A DNA stretch of 64,000 nucleotides from CAVTJL01 sp963752325 (GCA_963752325.1 CAVVXU010000005.1:1240001-1304000); one strand, 5' to 3'; positions 18,631 to 27,651 are shown, counted from the stretch's first letter. Notes: generated by a model from the sequence alone, not told the origin. A program made the numbers and translations.

Positions 18631-19049
18631 TTGATCCAGCGCAAGGCAGCACCAACCTTCATCGGGGATGGTCATCGACGCTTCGGCCGGCGTGGGTTGC
18701 CTCGGGCCATGCCGATCAGGTCGAGGACCGAGAGCGTCTCGCGCAGCGGCGCCGTCTCCTCGAGCGGGCCCGGGCAGCGCGGCGGCACGGATCCTCGCAC
18801 CGACCCGGGGCGTTACCAGAACGAGCATCTCGCCCGCGAGCTGGCGGCGGTGCTGCGCCAGGCGGTGGTCCAGGGCCGCGTCGAGCGGTTGGTGCTGGTT
18901 GCGGCACCCGGGACACTGGACGATCTTCGGGCCGCGGTGCCGGCCATCGTCGCCGACCGGGTCGGCTCGAGATTGACAAGGATCTCGTGCGGCTCGATCA
19001 GGCGCATCTGGAGAAGCAGCTGGCGCCGGATCTTTTCGGGCCGGCCTGA
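18631..19049 (+). pseudogene. Host-attachment-like (COG5622) protein, disrupted
   Basis: The segment contains 'TDPRTDPGRYQNEHLARELA' in pattern, then 'RLVLVAAPGTLDDLRAAVPA' in one frame. The closing 'EIDKDLVRLDQAHLEKQLAPDLF' in the next frame ends at TGA 19047-19049. A missing base near 18967 separates them. The order matches the C-terminal part of proteins annotated as host-attachment or baeRF-like. The N-terminal third is not convincing in any one frame, so there may be more indels or real decay. Position between stress genes and a metabolic gene fits its usual neighbourhood only loosely. Confidence 0.5.
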
Positions 19050-19069
19050 CAGAAAGGGATCCCTGACGC

Positions 19070-20167
19070 ATGGGCATCGCCAGGGTGGGCATCGTCGGTG
19101 CCGGCACGATGGGCACAGGAATCGGCATCAATCTCGTCGAGCACGGCCTCGACGTGCGGCTGGTGGACAGCAGCGCCGGCCAGCTCGAGAAGGCGATCGC
19201 GACGGCAAAGCGCCATTTCGCCCGTTCGGTGGAGAAGGGCCGGCTCGACGGCTTCCAGGCCGATGCAGCGCTGGCGCGGCTGGTGACGGAGCCGGGCCTC
19301 GACCAGCTGCGCTACTGTCATCTCGTGATCGAGGCCGTCTTCGAGGACTTCGACCTCAAGGCCGAGATCCTGGGCAAGCTGTCGCGGACGCTCGAGCCCG
19401 ACACGCTGGTCGCCACCAACACGAGCTGCCTGCGCGTCTCCGATCTCGCCCGCCACGTGGCACGGCCCGAGCGGTTCCTGGGCCTGCACTATTTCAGCCC
19501 CGCCCAGGTCAGCCCGATCGTCGAGGTGGTGCAGGGCGCGGAGACGGCGGGGCCGACGATCGAGGCGGCACTCGCCTTCTGCCAGCAGACCGGCAAGACG
19601 CCGCTGCGTTGCCACGACAGCTACGGCTTTGCCGTCAACCGCTTCTTTTGCCCCTACACCAACGAGGCGGTCCGCGCCCTCGACGCGGGCGAGGGCTCGC
19701 CCGCCGAGATCGACATGGTGGCCAAGGAGGTGCTGGGTGCTGCGGCCGGCCCGTTCCAGGTGATGAACCTCGTCAAGCCGCGCATCAATCTGCACGCCAT
19801 CCACAATCTCGAGCCGCTCGGACCTTTCTATGCGCCGGCCCGCTCGATGGTCGAGCTGGGCGAGGCCGACGGCATGTGGGAGATCGGCGAGGCCGCCTCG
19901 ATCCCCGAGGATCGGCGGCGCCTGCTCGCCGACCGCGTCATGCTCGGCTGCTTCCTGCCGATCCTGCAGGAGCTGGACGAGGGTGTGGCGAGCCCGGGCG
20001 ACATCGATCAGGGCGCCAGGCTGGCGCTCAGGTTCGGCAAGCCGCCCTGCGCCCTGATGGACAGCCTGGGCCGGGCCGAGGTCCGGCGCATCGTCGAGCC
20101 GACGCTCGACCGCTACGGCCTGGCAGCACCCGCCACCCTCGAGCGGGTGGGACGACTCGTCGCATGA
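19070..20167 (+). CDS. 3-hydroxyacyl-CoA dehydrogenase family protein
   Basis: This 365-residue protein has the NAD-binding motif 'VGIVGAGTMGTGI' at its start, 'VIEAVFED' and 'TNTSCLRVSDLA' in the Rossmann domain, and 'PERFLGLHYFSPA', in which the His is the catalytic residue of the family. The C-terminal helical domain includes 'DSYGFAVNRFF', typical of the substrate-binding part. It is longer than the 280-300 residues of PaaH/FadB2-like enzymes, as seen in the carnitine or hydroxyacyl dehydrogenase subfamily. The phasin gene follows, so a link to polyhydroxyalkanoate or fatty-acid metabolism is reasonable but not proved. Confidence 0.88.
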   Translation: MGIARVGIVGAGTMGTGIGINLVEHGLDVRLVDSSAGQLEKAIATAKRHFARSVEKGRLDGFQADAALARLVTEPGLDQLRYCHLVIEAVFEDFDLKAEILGKLSRTLEPDTLVATNTSCLRVSDLARHVARPERFLGLHYFSPAQVSPIVEVVQGAETAGPTIEAALAFCQQTGKTPLRCHDSYGFAVNRFFCPYTNEAVRALDAGEGSPAEIDMVAKEVLGAAAGPFQVMNLVKPRINLHAIHNLEPLGPFYAPARSMVELGEADGMWEIGEAASIPEDRRRLLADRVMLGCFLPILQELDEGVASPGDIDQGARLALRFGKPPCALMDSLGRAEVRRIVEPTLDRYGLAAPATLERVGRLVA

Positions 20168-20185
20168 GATCGTCCCCACGATTTG

Positions 20186-20249
20186 TGCGTCGCAGCATCC
20201 AGCTTCTTGCTTAAGGAAACCCAAGATGCGATATGTTTGCTGCGCCGCA
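20186..20249 (+). promoter_or_regulatory. Phasin promoter region with two PhaR-like sites
   Basis: Two TGC-N3-GCA sites are present: TGCGTCGCA at 20186-20194 and CTGCGCCGCA at 20240-20249. Between them is a sigma-70-like pair, TTGCTT (20207-20212) and GATATG (20230-20235), separated by 17 bases. The second site would overlap the transcription start. PhaR of Paracoccus and Rhodobacter binds TGC-rich CTGC-N3-GCAG type sites at phasin and phaR promoters, and displacement by polyhydroxyalkanoate relieves repression. The phaR gene is not in the window. Confidence 0.55.
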
Positions 20250-20281
20250 ACAATCACCGGCGACCCCACTCGGAGAAACCG

Positions 20282-20656
20282 ATGACCACGAAGTCCAACG
20301 CTCTTCCGCCAATGCCCAAGTTCGACATGGACGCCATGGTTGCCATGCAGAAGGCAAACATCGAGACGTTCGTCGCCGCTCAGCGGATCATGTTCGACCT
20401 GGCCCAGACCGTCGCCAAGCGCCAGACGGACCTCATGAAGGAATACTTCGCGAAGAGCGAGGGCTTCATGAAGGGCTGGGACGCGAAGAAGCAGCCCCAG
20501 GCTTATGTCGAGGAGGCCAAGGCGGCCCTCGAGAAGGCCATGGCCGACGTCAAGGAGACCATGGACCTCGGCATGAAGGCCCAGAACGAGGTGGTGGACC
20601 TCTTCGTGAAGCGTGCCACCGCCAACTTCGACGACGCGAAGTCGCTCGCCGCCTGA
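20282..20656 (+). CDS. Phasin family protein
   Basis: This 124-residue protein is almost entirely helical and matches the phasin_2 pattern. A short N-terminal stretch 'PPMPKFDMDAMVAMQKANIE' is followed by 'QRIMFDLAQTVAKRQTDLMKEYF' and 'NEVVDLFVKRATANFDD' near the C-terminus. Phasins coat polyhydroxyalkanoate granules and control their size and number. The ATG at 20282 is behind GGAG (20274-20277). The promoter carries PhaR-like sites and a strong terminator hairpin follows, so it forms its own unit. The preceding 3-hydroxyacyl-CoA dehydrogenase gene supports a lipid-storage context. Confidence 0.9.
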   Translation: MTTKSNALPPMPKFDMDAMVAMQKANIETFVAAQRIMFDLAQTVAKRQTDLMKEYFAKSEGFMKGWDAKKQPQAYVEEAKAALEKAMADVKETMDLGMKAQNEVVDLFVKRATANFDDAKSLAA

Positions 20657-20688
20657 TAGGCTGAGCCTCTTCATCAGCGGTCGACGAG

Positions 20689-20720
20689 CCGGCCCCGCGA
20701 CGCCTGTTGCGGGGCCGGTT
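20689..20720 (+). terminator. Terminator after phasin gene
   Basis: A perfect ten-base stem, CCGGCCCCGC with GCGGGGCCGG, encloses a ten-base loop about 33 bases after the phasin stop codon. A short TT follows instead of a long T run. It is a likely intrinsic terminator, and it separates the phasin gene from the LOG-family gene. Confidence 0.65.
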
Positions 20721-20825
20721 CCGTATCCGGCGGCCGGCGCAGCTCCGCCGACCTCATGCATTGCGTCCTCGCCCGCCTCGCGCCACAAGAGCCCGCCCGC
20801 CGGAAACGGCCGTTGGAGATGAGCG

Positions 20826-21758
20826 ATGGACGAGGCCGACACGAGGCACGTCAACCTGCCGAGCGCACGCGAGGATGCGGGCCTCGCCAAGCGCACGCAG
20901 GAGACGCCCCAGACCGCGGCGCCGAGCTATCGGCTGGCGTTCGCCGACACCGAGTTCCTGCTGCGCGACGAGCTGCGGCCGGTGCGCCTGCAGCTCGAGC
21001 TCTTGAAGCCCGAGCTGGCGCTCCAGGCCCAGGGCGTCGAGCGGACGATCGTCGTCTTCGGCAGCGCTCGGATCGTCGAGCGCGCCGAGGCCGAGACGCG
21101 CGTGCACGAGGCCGAGGCGAAGGCCGAGGCCACCCCCGACGATCCGCGCATCGCCCGGGCCGCCGCCGCGGCGCGTCAGCTCCTCGCCCTCTCGCGGCAC
21201 TATGACGAGACCCGCCGCTTCGCCGCGCTCGCCTCCTCGGCCAAGGACGAGAGCGGGCGGCCGATCTACACGATCGTCACCGGCGGGGGTCCCGGCATCA
21301 TGGAGGGCGCCAATCGCGGCGCCGCCGAGGCCGGTGCCATGAGCGTCGGCCACAACATCGTCCTGCCGCACGAGCAGGCGCCCAACCCCTACGTCACGCC
21401 CGAGCTCTGCTTCCAGTTCCACTATTTCGCGCTCAGGAAGATGCACCTTCTGACGCGCGCGCGGGCGCTGGTGGTCTTTCCCGGCGGCTTCGGCACGCTG
21501 GACGAGATGTTCGAGACCTTGTGCCTGATCCAGACAGGCAGGGCGCGCCGCATGCCGGTGCTGCTGTTCGATGCCGGCTACTGGCGGCGCATCGTCAATT
21601 TCGAGGCGATGGTCGAGGCCGGGGTGATCGACGAGCGGGATCTCGACATCTTCCGCTATGTGGAGACGGCCGAGCAGGCCTGGCAGCTGATCCAGGAGCA
21701 TTATCAGGTCGGCGCCTGCCCGCCCGGCGCCGGCGAGCCGATCCCTTCGCCGCTCTGA
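20826..21758 (+). CDS. LOG-family / TIGR00730 Rossmann-fold protein
   Basis: This 310-residue protein carries the hallmarks of the lysine decarboxylase-like 'LOG' family: 'GGGPGIMEGANRGA' near residue 155 and 'FPGGFGTLDEMFE' near residue 220 (the PGGxGTxxE motif). These proteins hydrolyse nucleotide monophosphates to a base and ribose phosphate; plant-type members make free cytokinins. The bacterial role is usually nucleotide salvage or housekeeping. The long variable N-terminal region (about 130 residues with many acidic and Ala residues) places it in the long-form branch. Confidence 0.9.
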   Translation: MDEADTRHVNLPSAREDAGLAKRTQETPQTAAPSYRLAFADTEFLLRDELRPVRLQLELLKPELALQAQGVERTIVVFGSARIVERAEAETRVHEAEAKAEATPDDPRIARAAAAARQLLALSRHYDETRRFAALASSAKDESGRPIYTIVTGGGPGIMEGANRGAAEAGAMSVGHNIVLPHEQAPNPYVTPELCFQFHYFALRKMHLLTRARALVVFPGGFGTLDEMFETLCLIQTGRARRMPVLLFDAGYWRRIVNFEAMVEAGVIDERDLDIFRYVETAEQAWQLIQEHYQVGACPPGAGEPIPSPL

Positions 21759-21880
21759 AGCGCCGCTGGCGGCCGCTCCGCTCGGCCTCGCCGAGGCATC
21801 CCGCCCCCGGCGCGCATGCGAGTGCGCCCTGTTTCCTTCTGGTGACTCTTTCTCGATGTCTGTGACGTAACGGTCACAAA

Positions 21881-21906
21881 GGAACCGCGCCGACTTGTGG
21901 AACGTT
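21881..21906 (+). promoter_or_regulatory. EcfG-type general-stress promoter
   Basis: GGAAC at 21881-21885, a 17-base spacer and CGTT at 21903-21906 give an exact match to the alphaproteobacterial sigma-EcfG consensus. Transcription would start about 7 bases later, near 21913, leaving a 75-base leader before the ATG at 21988. An inverted repeat TGTGAC/GTCACA (21861-21878) sits 2 bases upstream of the -35 element and may bind a second regulator. Confidence 0.7.
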
Positions 21907-21987
21907 CCGAGGCGGGCTAGACCCTGCGCCCCAGGAACGCCTTCCGAGGCGGTTGAGGCTAAGCCGTTAAGTCAGACCAAAAGAAAA

Positions 21988-22401
21988 ATGCCGCCATCAC
22001 CATGCCATGCAGGGCAGAAGCCCGTCGTCATCCGGGCCGGCCTGGTCGCCAAGGACGTGACCTTCGTCGCCGCTGCGGCGAACGACAGCGCCTACAGGCA
22101 ACGCCGCTATGTGATCTCGACCCTGTCGGTCCCGGGTGCTCCGGCAGCCGAAGCGCGACGCACGATCGAGGAGGCGGCCGGCCCGGCTTTGTCGGCGACG
22201 CCGCTGGCCCTGGCGGACGCCTGGACCTCGGCCCATCTGGCGCTCTGGGAACGCTATGTGGCGGACACCGCCCGTCGCCCGGTGCATACGCTCACCGGCT
22301 CGAGCCTCGCCCGGCTGATGATCGGCAGCGCCACGATCAACGTGGCTTTCGCCTCGGCCTGCTTCGAGAGCCTCGCGGGTCTCGGTGGCGCCACGCGCTA
22401 G
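21988..22401 (+). CDS. Hypothetical protein under an EcfG-like promoter
   Basis: The open frame of 137 residues is supported by very high G+C at third codon positions and by the EcfG promoter upstream. It starts at ATG 21988; an alternative N-terminus lies upstream in frame. The central part is Ala-rich with a likely helix ('EARRTIEEAAGPALSATPLALADAW'-like pattern) and a 'HLALWERYVADTARR' segment. I do not recognise a family. It may be a small helical stress protein or a phasin-like polypeptide, as seen in other general-stress regulons, but this is inference. Confidence 0.55.
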   Translation: MPPSPCHAGQKPVVIRAGLVAKDVTFVAAAANDSAYRQRRYVISTLSVPGAPAAEARRTIEEAAGPALSATPLALADAWTSAHLALWERYVADTARRPVHTLTGSSLARLMIGSATINVAFASACFESLAGLGGATR

Positions 22402-22426
22402 CGCAGCGCCACCCGTCCCGTCTCGC

Positions 22427-24751
22427 TCAGGCGGCCTTGCGATTGGCCTGACAGAGGCGCCAGACCCGCTCGACCGTCGCCGGCATGTCCACCTCGGTGA
22501 CGCCCAGCGGGCTCAGCGCGTCGATGATCGCGTTGATCACCGCCGCCGGTGAGCCCACCGAGCCGGCCTCGCCGCAGCCCTTCACACCCATCGCGTTGTT
22601 CTTGCAGGGCACCTCGATGGTCGAGAAGTTGAAGGACGGCATGTTGTCGGCGCGCGGCATGCCGTAGTCCATGAACGAGCCGGTGAGCAGCTGCCCGCTG
22701 CCGTCGTAGACGGTGTTCTCGAGCAGCGCCTGGCCGATGCCCTGGACGACGCCGCCATGGACCTGGCCCTCGACCAGCATCGGGTTCAGGACCACGCCGA
22801 AATCATCGACGATGTTGTAGTTGACGACCGTCGTGATGCCGGTGTCGGGATTCACCTCGACCTCGGCGATGTGGCAGCCATTGGGGAAGGTCCAGGCCGA
22901 CAGCACCGTCGTGGCCGAGGAGTCCAGCCCGCCGGCGTCGATGCCGGGGATCGTGATCTTCCGCGCCTGCTCGGCCAGCTCCATGATGCCGATCTCGCGG
23001 TCGGTGCCCGCCACCTTGAAGGTGCCCTCGAGGAACTGGATGTCGGCCGTCGCCGCCTCGAACACCTGCGCCGCGAACGCCTTGCCCTTCTCGATCACCA
23101 CGTCGGAGCAGTCGCGGATCGCCATGCCTTGTGCCGTGAGCGAGCGCGAGCCGCCCGTGCCGCCGCCGGACTTGATCTGCGCCGTGTCGCCCTGGATGAC
23201 GCGGATGCGCTCGAAGGGCACGCCCAGACGGTCGGTCAGCACCTGGGCATAGGCCGTCTCGTGGCCCTGCCCGTTCGACTGGGTGCCGACGAGGACCGAG
23301 ACGTCGCCGTTGGTCTCGAAGCGGATCGTCGCGTGCTCGGTCGGATCGCCCATGGTCGATTCGATGTAGTAGCACATGCCGATGCCGCGATAGAGGCCGC
23401 GCTTGCCGGCCTCCTCGCGCCGGGCGGCGAGGCCCTTCCAGTCGGCCTTGCCCATGGCGGCATCCATGACGCGGGCGAACTCGCCCGAATCGTAGAGCTC
23501 GCCGGCCGAGGTCTTGTAGGGCATCTGCTCGGGCTTGACGAAGTTGATGCGGCGAAGCTCGGCGCGCTCGACGCCCAGCTCGCCCGCCGCCTTCTCGATC
23601 AGCCGCTCCATGCAGTAGATCGACTCGGGCCGGCCGGCACCGCGATAGGCGTCGACCGGCACGGTGTTGTTGAAGACGGCCTTGACCCCGTAGCTCAGCA
23701 CCGGGATGTCGTAGACGCCCGGCAGCACCTTGAGCGCGGCGCCGGTCGGGATGAAGGGTGCGAAGAGGTAGTAGTAGGCACCCATCGACGCGATCGTGTT
23801 CACCCGGAGCGCCGTGATGCGGTTCTTCTCGTCGAACGCCGCCTCGGCCGTGGTGACGTGGTCGCGGCCCATGCTGTCGGAGAGGAAGGCCTCGGCCCGG
23901 TCGCTCGTCCACTTGACCGGCTTGCCCAGCTTCTGTGCTGCGAAGGCGGCCATCGTGTACTCGGGATAGTACATGGCCTTCATGCCGAAGCCGCCGCCCA
24001 CGTCGGGCGTGGCGACCCGCACCTTCTCGGGTGCCAGGCCGAGATTGGCGGCCAGCGTGTCGCGGAAGGCCCAGGGGCCCTGCGTGCAGGTCTGGACGGT
24101 GAGCTCGCCCGTGGCCTTGTCGAACTCGGCCACCGCCGCCCGCGGCTCCATCGCGTTGGCGACGAGGCGGTTGTTGATCAGCTCGAGCTTGACGACCTGC
24201 TTGGCCTTGGCGAAGGCGGTCTCCACCGCCGCCGCGTCGCCATAGTGCCAGTCATAGGCGATGTTGTTCGGGCACTCGGCGTGGACCTGGGGCTTGCCGG
24301 GCTCGAGGGCCGCTGCCGTATCGGCCACGGCGTCGAGCGGCTCGTAGTCCACCTCGACCAGCTCGGCCGCGTCCCGCGCCTGGGCCCGGGTCTCCGCCAC
24401 CACGAAGGCGACGTTGTCGCCCACATAGCGGGCCTTGTCGCCCACGAGGATCGGGTGCTTCGGGATCGGCGGCTTGGAGCCGTCGCGGTTGTCGACCGGC
24501 GCGAAGCAGGGGATGTTGTTGTCGCCCACGGCCTGGAGGTCGCTGGCGGTGGCCACCAGCAGCACGCCCGGCGCCGCCTTGGCGGCAGCGGTGTCGATGC
24601 CCTTGATCGTCGCATGCGCATAGGGCGAGCGCACCACCGCGAGGTAGGCCTGCCCCGGTAGGCTGATGTCGTCGGTGTAGCGGCCGGCGCCCTGCACCAG
24701 GCGCTGGTCCTCGACCCGCCTGACGGACTGTCCGATCCCGAACTTCGCCAT
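22427..24751 (-). CDS. Xanthine dehydrogenase-family molybdopterin-binding large subunit (CoxL-like)
   Basis: This 774-residue protein has the N-terminal aldehyde oxidase a/b domain ('VRRVEDQRLVQGAGRYTDD') and the Mo-binding part with 'VGGGFGMKAM', 'AYRGAGRPESIY', 'NGQGHETAYAQ' and 'GCGEAGSVGSP', whose Glu is the catalytic base. The AYRGAGR signature argues against a true form-I carbon monoxide dehydrogenase (which has AYxCSFR) and favours another hydroxylase of the family. The FeS and FAD subunits are not next to it. The ATG at 24751 is preceded by GGGAGGGAAGG. Confidence 0.9.
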   Translation of the reverse strand: MAKFGIGQSVRRVEDQRLVQGAGRYTDDISLPGQAYLAVVRSPYAHATIKGIDTAAAKAAPGVLLVATASDLQAVGDNNIPCFAPVDNRDGSKPPIPKHPILVGDKARYVGDNVAFVVAETRAQARDAAELVEVDYEPLDAVADTAAALEPGKPQVHAECPNNIAYDWHYGDAAAVETAFAKAKQVVKLELINNRLVANAMEPRAAVAEFDKATGELTVQTCTQGPWAFRDTLAANLGLAPEKVRVATPDVGGGFGMKAMYYPEYTMAAFAAQKLGKPVKWTSDRAEAFLSDSMGRDHVTTAEAAFDEKNRITALRVNTIASMGAYYYLFAPFIPTGAALKVLPGVYDIPVLSYGVKAVFNNTVPVDAYRGAGRPESIYCMERLIEKAAGELGVERAELRRINFVKPEQMPYKTSAGELYDSGEFARVMDAAMGKADWKGLAARREEAGKRGLYRGIGMCYYIESTMGDPTEHATIRFETNGDVSVLVGTQSNGQGHETAYAQVLTDRLGVPFERIRVIQGDTAQIKSGGGTGGSRSLTAQGMAIRDCSDVVIEKGKAFAAQVFEAATADIQFLEGTFKVAGTDREIGIMELAEQARKITIPGIDAGGLDSSATTVLSAWTFPNGCHIAEVEVNPDTGITTVVNYNIVDDFGVVLNPMLVEGQVHGGVVQGIGQALLENTVYDGSGQLLTGSFMDYGMPRADNMPSFNFSTIEVPCKNNAMGVKGCGEAGSVGSPAAVINAIIDALSPLGVTEVDMPATVERVWRLCQANRKAA

Positions 24752-24884
24752 CCTTCCCTCCCGCTGCCGCCGGTGGGCGGCCCGTTTCCAAATCTGCCGC
24801 AATTCTAGCGGTCGTCCCCGTCCGCACAACCTCGGACCGACGCAGCCCAGACCCTCGCCTGGAGGCTACACCCGCAGGGGTCGC

Positions 24885-25883
24885 TCAGAGCCATCGCCTA
24901 TGCTTGAAGAACAGATAGGGCAGGATGGCCGAGAGGACCATCAGGACGATGGCGAACGGGTAGCCCCATCTCCAATGCAGCTCGGGCATCGCCGCGAAAT
25001 TCATCCCGTAGACGCTGGCGATCAGCGTCGGCGGCAGGAAGACGATCGCCAGCACCGAGAAGATCTTGATGATGTTGGTCTGCTCGATGCTGATAAGGCC
25101 GAGCGTGGCATCGAGCAGGAGGTTGATCTTGCTCGACAGGAAACCGCAATGGTCGGTGAGCGAGCCGATGTCCCTGGTGAGGGCGCGGGCCCGCTGACGG
25201 ACCTCCTTGCGCGCACCCGCCGGCAGGCGCTCGCTCGTGCTCACGCCCAGCAGGATGCGCTGCAGGGTCAAAAGGCTGTCCCTGACCTTGGAGGCCGTGT
25301 CGCCGTCGCGGCCGATCCGCGCCAGCGCCTGGACGAGGTCCGGTCGCTCGTGGCTGGCGCCCGGCTTGCTGGTCGCCGAGGCGAAGATCTCGTGCGAGAG
25401 CCCGTCCATGTCGGCGGTCACCCGCTCGAGGACGTCGGCCAGCCGCGCGATGATCGCATCGAGCAGCCAGAACAGCACCGCCACCCCGTTCGGCAGAAGG
25501 GCGCCCTGCCGCTCCAGCCTCGAGCTCACCCCGCGAAACGGCCGGGGCTCGGCATAGCGCAGCGTCACCAGCCGGTCCTGCTTGACGATGAAGGTGATCT
25601 CGGTCGAGGTGGGCGACGGCTCGTCGGCGTTCACCGGCACGGTCGCGGTGAGATAGAGCGCCTCGCCCTCCTCGTAGACGCGGGACGAGGCCTCGATCTC
25701 GCGCATCTCCTCGCGCGTCGGCACCTCGATCCCCAGCGCCCCCTCGATGAACCGCTTCTCCTCCATCGTCGGGGTGAGGAGGTCGACCCAGACGATCTCC
25801 TCGGCCAAGTCGAGCCCGGGCCTGAGCTGGACCGTCTCGAGCGCGCGGCCATGGCGTTTGAAGGTGCCGAGCATCGCTTCCAT
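24885..25883 (-). CDS. CorA-like magnesium transporter
   Basis: This 332-residue protein shows the CorA organisation. A large cytoplasmic N-terminal domain contains the long helices 'LADVLERVTADMDGLSHEIF', and two C-terminal membrane segments flank the signature 'YGMNF' (the GMN motif) with 'MPELHWRWGYPFAIVLM'. Function is homopentameric Mg2+ (and Co2+/Ni2+) uptake. The adjacent 'EKRFIEGALGIEVPTREEM' at the N-terminus is also typical. It is the only gene between the CoxL-like gene and the divergent diguanylate cyclase. Confidence 0.92.
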   Translation of the reverse strand: MEAMLGTFKRHGRALETVQLRPGLDLAEEIVWVDLLTPTMEEKRFIEGALGIEVPTREEMREIEASSRVYEEGEALYLTATVPVNADEPSPTSTEITFIVKQDRLVTLRYAEPRPFRGVSSRLERQGALLPNGVAVLFWLLDAIIARLADVLERVTADMDGLSHEIFASATSKPGASHERPDLVQALARIGRDGDTASKVRDSLLTLQRILLGVSTSERLPAGARKEVRQRARALTRDIGSLTDHCGFLSSKINLLLDATLGLISIEQTNIIKIFSVLAIVFLPPTLIASVYGMNFAAMPELHWRWGYPFAIVLMVLSAILPYLFFKHRRWL

Positions 25884-26012
25884 CCCCGCTGGCCTGCGCC
25901 GCCGCCTCCTTTAGCCCAATCGCGTCGGGCGCCCAACGGTGGCGTATGGCGATGGGCGTGCCGATCGGTCAGACTGCCCCGAGGATGAGGCCCGAAGGAT
26001 GGTCGGTCGCCG

Positions 26013-27425
26013 ATGGGCGATGTCGAGAGCCTGGTACAGGAGCTGGTCGAGGAACGCTTCGAGCGCGTCTGCCGGCTCTTCACGAGCGTCGGCGCGCGCG
26101 CGCCGGTCGTCGTCTGGCGGCCGACGCGATCGGATATCCGCTCGCCGACGCTCCTCCGCTTCCAGGAACGCTTTGAGGCGCTCCGTGCCGGCCGGTCCTT
26201 GGTCCCGCTCGCGACCGTGCGGCCGGAGGCCTATGGCGCGCTGCGCGAGTATCTTCTCGTGCTCGATGCCGATGCCGGGGGCTCGGACTTCCGCTATCGG
26301 TATTTCGGACGCCAGCTCGCGCGCCATTTCGGGGGCGACTTCACGGGCACGCTGGCTTCCCAGCTCGGCGATCCCATGGGGCTCTTCGTCCGCGCCACCT
26401 ACCGGGCCGTCCAGGTCCGGCAGGAGCCCCTCTATACCGAGCACGAGCCCGTGCTGGGCGTGCTGCCCATCACCAGCCAGCGCGTCATCCAGCCGCTCGG
26501 CCTGAACGACCGCGTCGAAGGAATGCTCGTCGCCTGCGACCCCGAGGATCCGCTGCTGCGGATCGCCGACATCGTCCCCGACGCCGTTCTGGTGCTCGAT
26601 GCGGTGGGGCGGATCAGGGTGATGAACCCGGCGGCCGAGACGCTGTTCGGCGGGCAGGGCGACCGGATCCCCGGGCTTCCGGCAAGCGAGCTGCTGGGCC
26701 TCGACTTCCTGTCGCGCGTGCTGGGCGGCTGGCCACCGCCGCCCCTGGTCCAGAACGTGGTCGCCCAGGAGACGGATGCCCGCGGCGCGACGGGCGAGAC
26801 GCTGGCGCTCGAGGTGTCGATCGGCGAGCTGATGGGCCGCGGCAGCAGGGTCCTCGTCGCCGTCATCCGCGATGTCACGGCTCGGCGGCGCGAGGAGACG
26901 GCGATCCGTCGCCTCGCCTTCGCCGATCCACTCACCGGCATCGCCAATCGCCTGATCTTCGAGGAGCGCCTGCAGCGGGCGCTGGCCGCGGCCGGGCGCT
27001 CGCGGCGCAAGGTGGCCCTTCTCCTTTTCGACCTCGATCGATTCAAGGAGGTCAACGACACGTTGGGCCATCGGCAGGGCGATCTCGTCCTCAAGGCCTT
27101 CGCCGACCAGCTCTCGTCCGAGATCCGCGAGACCGACACGATCGCCCGCATCGGCGGCGACGAGTTCGTGCTGATCCAGACCGATCTCGAGACAGCAGGG
27201 GACGCCCTCGTCCTGGCCGAGCGCCTGCTCGGGCGGCTGGCCCGACCGCTCGAGGTCGACGGCCAGGCGGTGACGCTGCGCGCCAGCGTCGGCATCGCGC
27301 TTTTTCCGGATCATGCCGGGGCTGCGGAAGCCCTGCTCGAGGCTGCCGACCGGGCGCTCTACGAGGCCAAGCGGCAGGGCGGCGGGGCCGCAGCTCTCCA
27401 CCCCGAGGCCCCGCCCCGCGACTGA
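26013..27425 (+). CDS. PAS-GGDEF diguanylate cyclase
   Basis: This 470-residue protein has three parts. An N-terminal domain of about 170 residues resembles PAS_5-type sensory domains. A second PAS-like stretch near residues 185-300 contains 'PDAVLVLDAVGRIRVMNPAAETLFG'. A C-terminal GGDEF domain has 'ADPLTGIANRLIFEERL', 'LFDLDRFKEVNDTLGH' and an intact 'RIGGDEFVLIQ' catalytic loop, so cyclic-di-GMP synthesis is likely. No I-site (RxxD) is obvious. The signal sensed is unknown. It is transcribed away from CorA. Confidence 0.9.
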   Translation: MGDVESLVQELVEERFERVCRLFTSVGARAPVVVWRPTRSDIRSPTLLRFQERFEALRAGRSLVPLATVRPEAYGALREYLLVLDADAGGSDFRYRYFGRQLARHFGGDFTGTLASQLGDPMGLFVRATYRAVQVRQEPLYTEHEPVLGVLPITSQRVIQPLGLNDRVEGMLVACDPEDPLLRIADIVPDAVLVLDAVGRIRVMNPAAETLFGGQGDRIPGLPASELLGLDFLSRVLGGWPPPPLVQNVVAQETDARGATGETLALEVSIGELMGRGSRVLVAVIRDVTARRREETAIRRLAFADPLTGIANRLIFEERLQRALAAAGRSRRKVALLLFDLDRFKEVNDTLGHRQGDLVLKAFADQLSSEIRETDTIARIGGDEFVLIQTDLETAGDALVLAERLLGRLARPLEVDGQAVTLRASVGIALFPDHAGAAEALLEAADRALYEAKRQGGGAAALHPEAPPRD

Positions 27426-27651
27426 GCGACCAGAGCCCCCGCTGCCTGCGGCGCAGGCCCGGCCGCGGCGGATTTCCTTTGAATGACAATATCTTCATTG
27501 GAAAAGGGGTTGATGCGATCGACGCTTGTCTCCTATGCGCTGCCTGCGTAACGGAAAGCCCCAATCTGTCCGGGCCGCCTCGCGCAGGCCCACGCGGATG
27601 GTGATTCGGCTCGGGAAAGACGTCGCGCCGGAACAGCAGCGGAGGGCGGTC

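Noticed and set aside
21861..21878. TGTGAC-N6-GTCACA as a CRP site
   Set aside because: The TGTGA and TCACA halves are separated by 8 rather than 6 bases; kept only as an unspecified inverted repeat.
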